NCBI RefSeq assembly: GCF_017639855.1
Contig: NZ_CP072115.1
Coordinates: 930,001-994,000 of the forward strand
DNA: 64,000 nucleotides
Origin: Streptococcus sp. zg-86
Lineage (GTDB): Bacteria; Bacillota; Bacilli; Lactobacillales; Streptococcaceae
Reading direction: 5' to 3'
Part shown: positions 1 through 6,738 of the stretch, piece after piece
Layout of the letters: each line of letters starts with the position of its first letter
Position numbering within the stretch: position 1 is the stretch's first letter
Translations under genes and position numbers: made by a program
Notes under the pieces: model-generated
The model's input: the letters and a program-made list of their open reading frames with translations, nothing else
What the model was told of the DNA's origin: nothing
Database searches by the model: none

Positions 1-2
1 GC

Positions 3-509
3 AAAGATGGGCAAGACGGTCGCGATGGTAAAGATGGTAAAGACGGAGACTGCGGATGCGATGATCCTAAGAAACCAGAAGGCGATCAACCGAAAGGTGA
101 TGAACCAAAAGGCGATCAACCGAAAGGTAATGAGCCACAAGGTGGCCAGCCAGGTAGTGGTAAACCGGAACAACCAGGTGGAGGTCAACCAGTTCAACCA
201 GGTAGTGGTAAACCGGAACAGCCAGGTGGAGGTCAACCAGGCCAGCCAGGTAGTGGTAAACCGGAACAACCAAGTGGAGGTCAACCAGGCCAGCCAGGCA
301 ACGATCAACCACTGGAACCAAGTCAACCTGAACCTTCAACCAGCGAAACCCCTCAACCAAATGCACCAGTACCGTCAAGTGCACATTCATCTAAGGAAAA
401 TACGCTTCCACAAACAGGAACAAACTCAAGTCCATTCTTAGCAGGAGCAGCTCTGACAGCACTTGTCATGGCAGGCGCCCTAACTCGTAAAAAACAAGAA
501 GATGAATAA
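3..509 (+). CDS. Collagen-like LPXTG surface protein, 3' part only
   Basis: Only the last 168 residues are present; the gene enters from the left edge, so no start is visible. The frame opens with collagen-type Gly-X-Y triplets (GQD GRD GKD GKD GDC GCD), continues as a Pro/Gly/Gln-rich stalk made of PGSGKPEQPGG-like units, and ends in a sortase signal: LPQTG at bases 405-419, a hydrophobic segment and a KKQEDE tail. It is therefore a cell-wall-anchored protein with a collagen-like region, a family usually linked to adhesion or matrix mimicry; no ligand can be named. The CxC pair exactly where the triplets end is unusual for a Gram-positive wall protein. An ATG-initiated frame at 7..441 is out of register with the sortase signal and is not the gene. 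A second LPXTG gene follows 83 bases downstream. Confidence 0.9.
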   Translation, partial: KDGQDGRDGKDGKDGDCGCDDPKKPEGDQPKGDEPKGDQPKGNEPQGGQPGSGKPEQPGGGQPVQPGSGKPEQPGGGQPGQPGSGKPEQPSGGQPGQPGNDQPLEPSQPEPSTSETPQPNAPVPSSAHSSKENTLPQTGTNSSPFLAGAALTALVMAGALTRKKQEDE

Positions 510-536
510 CATATAATCATTCGTTTGTGACGAATA

Positions 537-577
537 GCCATACCCTTCTATATACGAATATGGAAGGGTAATTGGCC
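537..577 (+). other. Hairpin between two LPXTG genes
   Basis: TACCCTTC at 541-548 pairs with GAAGGGTA at 563-570, and GCCA upstream can extend the stem. No T-tract follows, so this is a poor intrinsic terminator. It ends just before the AGGAGG of the G5 protein (583-588) and may be an attenuation or mRNA-stability element between co-transcribed genes. Confidence 0.45.
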
Positions 578-592
578 ATGTTAGGAGGAAAA

Positions 593-3295
593 ATGAAAGA
601 AAAATCAGGATTTCAATGGAATAAACTACAGAAATACGCTATTCGAAAATTAGCTGTTGGGACCTTATCCGTAGGAATTGGCACTAGTTTTGCCTTAATA
701 GCCTTACCGCATACAGTACAGGTTGCAGCCGAGGAAAAAACGCGTCAAGACAAAGTGGCTGATATTTTCAAATTCTCTAGCTTATTAGAAGAAATTAGCA
801 CTTTTGCTAAAAATCCAACTCCATCTTATTCAGATGCTGAAAAACAAATTGATGATGTAAATGCTAGCATAACAAAATGGTCATCTAAAGAAGCAAGTCA
901 CTATTCTGCCGAGAGCTGGAAGAACTACCAAGATGAAGTGAAGCAAGCTAGCGTAGCAATTGCAGAATCAACGAAGTTCTTGGATAATCTCCGACAAGCT
1001 TCAACTTCTCAAGCATTAGAGGATGCTCTGTCAGAAATCAATGCCATTCGCCATAGGAAAGATCGTCCGGATGGAAAATCGGGTTGGAGTTATTTAGGAG
1101 AAGATCCAAAGACGACAGCTACGGATGAAGAAGTCAATACTGCTTGGCTTAAAGGTAGCGAATTGTTATCACCATATTTACATTTAAAAGGAGACTACTT
1201 AGCTCAATTTGGAAAGGCGCCAGTTGATTCACGTCTTGAAAAGATTCGTAAAGATTTAGAAAAATCTGAGAGTAACTTAGAGCCGACAGTAGCATATGAT
1301 TTAGAGTCTATTCAATCTGTATTTGATGATCCCTATGAACTTGTAGTAGTTGATGATATCAATCAGTTATCTGTAAAGGACAAAGAGGCAATTAAGACCT
1401 TAATCATTGACGAGATTTTGATTAACTATGGTGCAACAATTTCCTTTAATGGCGATAATGTGATAATCAGCTATACCGATGACAGCTCGGAATCACACTT
1501 TCCTTTGACGAAATTTGCCAAGCAAAATCCAAACAAAAAACCTTCAGCACCAATCACCCCAAAGACTGAAAAGAAAACTCGTACTGAAACTGAAGAAATT
1601 GATTTCGATATAGAGAAACTTTCAGATCCAAATCTTGAAGAAGGAAAAACGCGTACAGAAGAGGGAGTGAAAGGTAGTAAGGAAGTCATCTATGAAGATA
1701 CTCTAGTAGATGGCGCCGTAACTAGTACCAAGAAGATTAGCGAGACGATTACGAAACAACCTGTTTCGAAGAAAGTCTATACTGGAACAAAAGTGAAACC
1801 AGTTGAACCGAAGATTGAAACGAAACGTCGTCCAGTAATCGAAGAGATTGACTTCAAGACAGAATCACTACTAGATCCAAATCTTGAAGAAGGTAAGACG
1901 CGTACAGAAGAGGGAGTGAAAGGTAGTAAGGAAGTCATCTATGAAGATACTCTAGTAGATGGTGCCGTAACTAGTACCAAGAAGATTAGTGAGATGATTA
2001 CGAAACAACCTGTTTCGAAGAAAGTCTATACTGGAACAAAAGTGAAACTAGTTGAACCAAAGATTGAAACGAAACGTCGTCCAGTAATCGAAGACATTGA
2101 CTTCAAGACAGAATCACTACTAGATCCAAATCTTGAAGAAGGTAAGACGCGTACAGAAGAGGGAGTGGAAGGTAGTAAGGAAGTCATCTATGAAGATACT
2201 CTAGTAGATGGTGCCGTAACTAGTACCAAGCAGATTAGTGAAACGATTACAAAACAACCTATTTCCAAGAAAGTTTATACTGGAACAAAGAAAACTGATT
2301 TAGTGAAGCCAGTAGAACCAACTCGTCATTTTGAAGTTTTAAATGAAAATCTGATCAAAGAAGATAAGCCAATAGCTCTCCTAGAGAACAAAGATCGGAT
2401 AGAAGAAAGAGTCGTACAATTTAGTACTATTCCCCAACCTACGGATCGCTTGTTTGTCGGAGAGGAAGAGCTGCAACCTGGTAAAGAAGGGCATGAAACA
2501 ATCACCTATGAAGATATTTATTTGAATGGTCAAGTGGTTACTTCAAAAGAAATTAAAAGAACGAGTATCCCAGCGGTGAATGCAATCCGCTATATTGGTA
2601 CGAAAATCAAATCAACCGAATCTGACCAATCGAATAATGCTACAGGTCCAACTCAGCCAGTTGCTCCAGAACAACCTATCAATCAAGGAGTAGGTAAGTT
2701 TGAAGTGCCAATAGCTTATCCAACGGTTGAGGAAAAACCAAGGGCTGATATTAAAAGGGAACAAGCTCAGCAGGAAGAAATTATTCCATTTGATACGATA
2801 TGGCGTGATGATTCAACGTTATTGAAAGGGGAAACTCGAGTTTACCAAGAAGGACAAAATGGTCAGATAGTCCGTACAGTTGAAAATATCTTAATTGATG
2901 GAGTTCTTGCACAGACAACTGTAATTAGTGAAGAGACTGTTCTTAAGGCTATTCCTCGAATCATTCTTTTCGGAACCAAGGAAATAGAGCCGACTAACTC
3001 GTATCAAACTGGGGGACAAGAAGCAAATAAACAAACACCACCAACTGTAACTATTGAGACTCCTCAGAAACTAGAGTCTTCAAAAGAGGATACTAAAGCT
3101 GGGGATTCTAAGGTGGTTTCAGCGGATGAAAAAACAGTAGAATTGAAACAAGCAACTATTAAACCAACGGAGAGTAAGGAAAAAACAGCGACTCTTCCAA
3201 AGACTGGGGGAGACGAAACACCGTTTTTGGCCAGTGCTGCAGTAGCCTCTCTCTTGATGGCTGGAATGGTGATGAAAAAGAAAAGAGGTCAGTAA
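593..3295 (+). CDS. G5-domain LPXTG-anchored surface protein
   Basis: This is a cell-wall-anchored protein of 900 residues. I chose the ATG at 593 because AGGAGG lies at 583-588; a TTG at 572 would fall inside the preceding hairpin. The N-terminus has a YSIRK-type signal (YAIRKLAVGTLSVGIG) with probable cleavage near VAA-EE. About 280 residues with no domain I recognise follow. Then come G5-type domains (EEIDF..., EEGKTRTEEGVKGSKEVIYED, KKVYTGTK): three nearly identical units of 83 residues and two diverged ones (about residues 585-680 and 705-805). The C-terminus has LPKTGGDE, a hydrophobic segment and KKKRGQ. G5 domains are known as spacers and as glycan or N-acetylglucosamine-binding modules. 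The ligand here is unknown. Confidence 0.9.
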   Translation: MKEKSGFQWNKLQKYAIRKLAVGTLSVGIGTSFALIALPHTVQVAAEEKTRQDKVADIFKFSSLLEEISTFAKNPTPSYSDAEKQIDDVNASITKWSSKEASHYSAESWKNYQDEVKQASVAIAESTKFLDNLRQASTSQALEDALSEINAIRHRKDRPDGKSGWSYLGEDPKTTATDEEVNTAWLKGSELLSPYLHLKGDYLAQFGKAPVDSRLEKIRKDLEKSESNLEPTVAYDLESIQSVFDDPYELVVVDDINQLSVKDKEAIKTLIIDEILINYGATISFNGDNVIISYTDDSSESHFPLTKFAKQNPNKKPSAPITPKTEKKTRTETEEIDFDIEKLSDPNLEEGKTRTEEGVKGSKEVIYEDTLVDGAVTSTKKISETITKQPVSKKVYTGTKVKPVEPKIETKRRPVIEEIDFKTESLLDPNLEEGKTRTEEGVKGSKEVIYEDTLVDGAVTSTKKISEMITKQPVSKKVYTGTKVKLVEPKIETKRRPVIEDIDFKTESLLDPNLEEGKTRTEEGVEGSKEVIYEDTLVDGAVTSTKQISETITKQPISKKVYTGTKKTDLVKPVEPTRHFEVLNENLIKEDKPIALLENKDRIEERVVQFSTIPQPTDRLFVGEEELQPGKEGHETITYEDIYLNGQVVTSKEIKRTSIPAVNAIRYIGTKIKSTESDQSNNATGPTQPVAPEQPINQGVGKFEVPIAYPTVEEKPRADIKREQAQQEEIIPFDTIWRDDSTLLKGETRVYQEGQNGQIVRTVENILIDGVLAQTTVISEETVLKAIPRIILFGTKEIEPTNSYQTGGQEANKQTPPTVTIETPQKLESSKEDTKAGDSKVVSADEKTVELKQATIKPTESKEKTATLPKTGGDETPFLASAAVASLLMAGMVMKKKRGQ
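1585..2289 (+). repeat. Three tandem 249-bp G5-coding repeats
   Basis: GATCCAAATCTTGAAGAAGG recurs at 1625, 1874 and 2123, exactly 249 bases (83 codons) apart, with one base changed in the first copy. The copies differ at only a few positions, so the array is probably recent and open to unequal recombination. Confidence 0.85.
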
Positions 3296-3346
3296 GACTT
3301 CTTAGCAACTACTGACAAGTAAGGGCTAGTCAATGGTAGTAGTACT

Positions 3347-3509
3347 TATAATGAATTGAATAAAGGTTAGGACATCGTTCAGTCGCTTTGCTTCAATAGT
3401 CCAGTGGACTGTTGAAGGTTGGAAATAGGGACTATGGAATAATCCTCAATTAACACCAGTTCTATCTGCAGCTCCTTACCTTGTCCTATTCCTTTCTCAA
3501 TCCACTATA
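3347..3509 (+). repeat. MITE-like dispersed element, copy A (long form)
   Basis: This 163-base element fills much of the 343-base gap between the G5 protein and rpsP. It begins TATAATGAATTGAATAAAGG and ends CTCAATCCACTATA. The ends are imperfect terminal inverted repeats of about 27 bases. Related copies lie at 5578..5682, 9940..10101, 54879..54985 (inverted) and 56358..56462. This copy and the third carry about 58 extra internal bases containing CAATAGTCCAGTGGACTGTTG-like dyad symmetry. There is no coding capacity. Confidence 0.8.
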
Positions 3510-3525
3510 TTTTCTAAAAACATTC

Positions 3526-3571
3526 AGGTGTCAAGTTTTTTTCTTGACACCTTTTGAAATTCTGATATAAT
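3526..3571 (+). promoter_or_regulatory. rpsP promoter inside a perfect inverted repeat
   Basis: The -35 TTGACA (3544-3549) and the -10 TATAAT (3566-3571) are 16 bases apart. The -35 lies in the right arm of a perfect 10-bp inverted repeat, AGGTGTCAAG (3526-3535) and CTTGACACCT (3543-3552), with seven T between the arms. The dyad may terminate upstream transcription, bind a protein, or do both. Confidence 0.7.
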
Positions 3572-3638
3572 AGAACATGTGATAAATAGTTTTTGCTATT
3601 TCACCGATAAATTATAAAAGAAAAGAGATTCATAGAAA

Positions 3639-3911
3639 ATGGCAGTAAAAATCCGTTTAACTCGTATGGGTTCTAAGAAAAAACCTTTCTACCGTATTAA
3701 CGTAGCAGATTCACGTGCTCCACGTGACGGACGTTTCATTGAAACAGTTGGAACTTACAACCCGCTTGTTACTGAAAACCAAGTAACATTGAAAGAAGAC
3801 CGTGTTCTTGAGTGGTTGGCAAATGGTGCACAACCTTCTGATACAGTTCGCAATATCCTTTCAAAAGCTGGAGTATTGAAGAAATTCCACGATTCAAAAT
3901 TCTCAAAATAA
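3639..3911 (+). CDS. rpsP: 30S ribosomal protein S16
   Basis: S16 is a small-subunit protein that binds 16S rRNA early in 30S assembly. The 90-residue product has the usual bacterial length and the family start MAVKIRLTRMGSKKKPFYRI, followed by ADSRAPRDGRFIE and a conserved GTYNPL segment. It has its own promoter at 3544-3571 and is followed after 22 bases by khpA, the normal streptococcal order. Nothing is odd in the coding sequence. Confidence 0.98.
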   Translation: MAVKIRLTRMGSKKKPFYRINVADSRAPRDGRFIETVGTYNPLVTENQVTLKEDRVLEWLANGAQPSDTVRNILSKAGVLKKFHDSKFSK

Positions 3912-3933
3912 AACGAATTAAGAGAGTACACTT

Positions 3934-4173
3934 ATGGACATGATTGAAAATCTGATTATTGCAATTGTGAAACCCTTGATTTCACAGCCAGATAGCTTGA
4001 CGATAAAAATCGTTGATACACCTGAATTTTTAGAATATCACTTAGACTTAGAGCAGTCTGATATTGGTCGCGTTATCGGCAGAAAAGGACGCACAATTTC
4101 TGCGATTCGGACGATTGTTTATTCTGTTCCAACAAGTGACAAAAAAGTTCGTCTTGTGATTGATGAAAAGTAA
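3934..4173 (+). CDS. khpA: KH-domain RNA-binding protein KhpA
   Basis: This is a 79-residue single KH-domain protein. The GxxG loop is visible as IGRKGRTISAIRTI. In pneumococcus KhpA pairs with KhpB/EloR and influences cell elongation and division by binding RNA. It sits directly after rpsP and is probably co-transcribed with it. The next gene, rimM, has its own promoter beyond a hairpin at 4178-4192, which would separate the rpsP-khpA and rimM-trmD units. Confidence 0.93.
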   Translation: MDMIENLIIAIVKPLISQPDSLTIKIVDTPEFLEYHLDLEQSDIGRVIGRKGRTISAIRTIVYSVPTSDKKVRLVIDEK

Positions 4174-4177
4174 AAGT

Positions 4178-4199
4178 AGCGGGTTTTCCGCTCTTTTTG
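4178..4199 (+). terminator. Terminator after khpA
   Basis: AGCGG (4178-4182) pairs with CCGCT (4188-4192) and a run of T follows. The stem is short, so read-through into rimM is possible. Confidence 0.65.
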
Positions 4200-4204
4200 T
4201 TATC

Positions 4205-4233
4205 TTGAGAAAATGGTTAAAAAATGCTACAAT
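4205..4233 (+). promoter_or_regulatory. rimM-trmD promoter
   Basis: TTGAGA (4205-4210) and TACAAT (4228-4233) are 17 bases apart, with an extended TGC before the -10. Confidence 0.65.
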
Positions 4234-4262
4234 AAGGCATATTATAGAGTTTTGGAGAGCAC

Positions 4263-4781
4263 ATGAATTATTTTAAAGTTGGAAAAATCGTTAATACCCA
4301 AGGACTTCAAGGCGAAATGAGGGTCTTGTCTGTGACAGATTTCGCAGAAGAGCGATTTAAAAAAGGCAACCAGTTAGCCCTATTTGATCCCAAAGACCAA
4401 TTTGTCATGAATGTAGAAATCGCTAGCCATCGGAAGGCGAAAAACTTTGATATCATCAAGTTTAAGGGGATGTACCATATCAATGATATTGAAAAATACC
4501 GTGATTTTACCCTCAAAGTAGCTGAAGAGGACTTATCTGATTTGGATGAGGGAGAATTTTACTACCATGAAATCATTGGTTTAGAAGTCTATGAAGGCGA
4601 GCAGCTACTTGGGACAATCAAGGAAATTTTACAGCCAGGGGCAAATGATGTTTGGGTAGTCAAGCGGAAAGGCAAGCGCGATCTTCTTCTTCCCTATATT
4701 CCGCCTGTAGTTCTTGAAGTAGATGTGGCAAATGGTCGTGTCCAAGTAGAGATTCCAGAAGGATTAGACGATGAAGATTGA
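4263..4781 (+). CDS. rimM: Ribosome maturation factor RimM
   Basis: RimM helps mature the 30S head and binds S19. The 172-residue product has the N-terminal RimM beta-barrel (FKVGKIVNTQGLQGEMRV) and a C-terminal PRC-barrel-like domain (YYHEIIGLEVYEGEQLLGTI, then NDVWVVKRKGKRDLLLPYIP). It overlaps trmD by 11 bases, so the two are translationally coupled, as in other Firmicutes. Confidence 0.96.
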   Translation: MNYFKVGKIVNTQGLQGEMRVLSVTDFAEERFKKGNQLALFDPKDQFVMNVEIASHRKAKNFDIIKFKGMYHINDIEKYRDFTLKVAEEDLSDLDEGEFYYHEIIGLEVYEGEQLLGTIKEILQPGANDVWVVKRKGKRDLLLPYIPPVVLEVDVANGRVQVEIPEGLDDED

Positions 4782-5496
4782 TATTTTGACCCTCTTTCCA
4801 GAGATGTTTGCGCCCTTGGAGCATTCGATTGTTGGTAAGGCTCAGGAAAAAGGCTTGCTTGATATTGCCTACCATAATTTCAGAGAAAATGCGGAAAAAT
4901 CTCGCCATGTAGACGATGAACCTTACGGAGGCGGTCAGGGGATGTTGCTACGAGCTCAGCCGATTTTTGATGCTTATGATCAGATTGAGAAGACCTCTCC
5001 TCGTGTTATCTTGCTAGATCCTGCTGGTAAGCGGTTTGATCAATCCTATGCGGAAGAGTTAGCCCAGGAAGACCATTTGATTTTCATCTGTGGTCATTAT
5101 GAGGGGTATGACGAGCGCATTAAGACCTTGGTGACGGACGAGATTTCATTAGGTGATTATGTCCTTACAGGAGGAGAACTTGCTGCGATGACCATGGTGG
5201 ATGCGACTGTTCGCTTGATTCCAGAAGTGATTGGTAAGGAAGCCAGCCATACAGATGATAGTTTTTCATCAGGTTTGTTGGAATACCCTCAATATACGCG
5301 TCCCTATGATTTTAGGGGGATGCTGGTACCGGATGTTCTCATGAGTGGTCATCATGAAAATATCCGCAAATGGCGCCTGTATGAGAGTTTGAAAAAAACC
5401 TATGAGCGCAGACCAGATTTACTAGAGCAGTACGAGCTATCTGACGAAGAGACTAAGATATTAGAAGAAATCAAGAGTCTAGGATGTGCTGACTAG
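4771..5496 (+). CDS. trmD: tRNA (guanine37-N1)-methyltransferase TrmD
   Basis: TrmD methylates G37 of tRNAs reading CNN codons, using SAM, and so prevents frameshifting. The 241-residue protein is of normal length. The trefoil-knot SAM site is visible as CGHYEGYDERI, followed by EISLGDYVLTGGELA; the N-terminal MKIDILTLFPEMF is typical. It overlaps the 3' end of rimM. A MITE-like repeat and the zinc operon promoter follow. Confidence 0.97.
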   Translation: MKIDILTLFPEMFAPLEHSIVGKAQEKGLLDIAYHNFRENAEKSRHVDDEPYGGGQGMLLRAQPIFDAYDQIEKTSPRVILLDPAGKRFDQSYAEELAQEDHLIFICGHYEGYDERIKTLVTDEISLGDYVLTGGELAAMTMVDATVRLIPEVIGKEASHTDDSFSSGLLEYPQYTRPYDFRGMLVPDVLMSGHHENIRKWRLYESLKKTYERRPDLLEQYELSDEETKILEEIKSLGCAD

Positions 5497-5577
5497 GTCT
5501 AAGACTTGCTACGTATGAAGTGATAATGTACTATAGAGAGTGAAAGGATGCATTTGTTTCTTTTCACTTTTTTGATG

Positions 5578-5682
5578 TATAGTGAATTGAATAAGGGTTA
5601 GGACATCGTTAAGTCACTTTTATGAATGCCAGTTCTATCTGCAGCTTCTTGCCTTGTCCTATTCCTTTCTCAATCCACTATA
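5578..5682 (+). repeat. MITE-like dispersed element, copy B (short form)
   Basis: This 105-base copy runs from TATAGTGAATTGAATAAGGG to TCAATCCACTATA and lacks the extra internal segment of copies A and C. It lies between trmD and the zinc-operon promoter and is in direct orientation with copies A and C. Confidence 0.8.
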
Positions 5683-5699
5683 ATTTTTTCGAAAAAGGC

Positions 5700-5797
5700 T
5701 TGACAGTTATTGTATAGAGTGGTATATTATTAACTAGTTTAAGAACCAGTTAAGTAATTAACTGTGTTTATTTTTGAAGATATAAATAACTGGTTAA
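5700..5797 (+). promoter_or_regulatory. lmb-htp promoter with three AdcR-like operators
   Basis: TTGACA (5700-5705) and TATATT (5723-5728) are 17 bases apart. Three matches to the streptococcal AdcR box TTAACYRGTTAA follow: TTAACTAGTTTA at 5730-5741, over the expected start point, AGAACCAGTTAA at 5742-5753, and ATAACTGGTTAA at 5786-5797. AdcR with zinc represses zinc-uptake genes; the downstream genes are of that class, so repression when zinc is plentiful is the likely control. Confidence 0.85.
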
Positions 5798-5817
5798 TAA
5801 TCAGTAAAGGAGTTACA

Positions 5818-6738
5818 ATGAAACGAAGAAAAATATTTCTCTTCCTCTGTAGCCTTATTTCTTGTGTTGGAATGGCTGCTTGTAGCAGGGAAACACAGCA
5901 AAGTCAGCAGGGAATGAAGATAGTTACGAGCTTTTATCCTATTTATTCTATGGTTAGAGAAATTGCTGGAGATGTCAATGATGTCCGTATGATTCAATCA
6001 AGTAGTGGCATTCATTCTTTTGAACCGTCAGCAAATGATGTCGCAGCTATCTATGATGCCGATGTCTTTGTGTATCATTCAAGAACCCTAGAATCTTGGG
6101 CTGGGTCACTCGATCCTACCTTGCAAAAATCAACTGTCAAAGTGATTGAAGCCTCTCAAGGAATGAGTTTGGATAAGGTTCCAGGCCTGGAAGATATGAA
6201 AGCTGGTGAGGGAATAGATGAGAAAACACTTTATGACCCACATACTTGGTTAGATCCTGAAAAAGTTGCGGAAGAGGCCCAGATTATTGCACAGCAGTTG
6301 TCAGAAGTGGATCCAACGAATAAGGAACTGTATACGAAAAAGGCTGAAAAACTGAGCCAAGACGCTCATGCTTTAACCAAAAAATACCAGCCTATTTTTG
6401 AACAAACTTCACAAAAGACCTTCGTCACTCAACATACAGCCTTTTCCTATTTGGCGAAGCGTTTTGGCTTAGAACAATTGGGGATTGCAGGGATTTCACC
6501 AGAACAAGAACCTAGTCCACGCCAGTTGGCTGAAATTGAAGAATTTGTGAAACATTACAAGGTTCAAACCATTTTTGTCGAGAGTAATGCTTCTTCAAAA
6601 GTAGCTGAAACCCTGGTCAAATCAACAGGAGTCGCCTTGAAAACCTTGAATCCTCTGGAAGCTGATCCAGAGAATGAAGCCAGTTATTTGGAAAATTTAG
6701 AGGCAAATATTGCCATATTAGCAAAGGAATTAAAATAG
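5818..6738 (+). CDS. lmb: Zinc-binding lipoprotein, Lmb/AdcAII family
   Basis: This is a cluster A-I solute-binding lipoprotein for zinc, called Lmb (laminin-binding) or AdcAII in streptococci. I chose the ATG at 5818, preceded by AAAGGAG; an upstream ATG at 5764 would overlap the third AdcR box. The 306-residue product has a lipoprotein signal with lipobox GMAAC (Cys22). Likely metal ligands are the histidines in GIHSFEP, DPHTWLD and TQHTAFSY and the glutamate in VESNASS. The long acidic His-rich loop of AdcA is missing, which favours the Lmb/AdcAII type. The histidine-triad gene starts immediately after its stop codon, so the two form an operon. No permease genes are adjacent; zinc would pass to an AdcCB permease encoded elsewhere. 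Confidence 0.93.
   Translation: MKRRKIFLFLCSLISCVGMAACSRETQQSQQGMKIVTSFYPIYSMVREIAGDVNDVRMIQSSSGIHSFEPSANDVAAIYDADVFVYHSRTLESWAGSLDPTLQKSTVKVIEASQGMSLDKVPGLEDMKAGEGIDEKTLYDPHTWLDPEKVAEEAQIIAQQLSEVDPTNKELYTKKAEKLSQDAHALTKKYQPIFEQTSQKTFVTQHTAFSYLAKRFGLEQLGIAGISPEQEPSPRQLAEIEEFVKHYKVQTIFVESNASSKVAETLVKSTGVALKTLNPLEADPENEASYLENLEANIAILAKELK

Noticed and set aside
7..441. ATG-initiated frame over the collagen-like region
   Set aside because: It is out of register with the Gly-X-Y triplets and LPQTG signal, which are in the frame starting at base 3; its Asn/Gln/Val repeats are a by-product of the repetitive DNA.
5764..5817. Upstream ATG extension of the Lmb-like gene
   Set aside because: It would place an AdcR box inside the gene and spoil the lipoprotein signal; the ATG at 5818 has a ribosome site.
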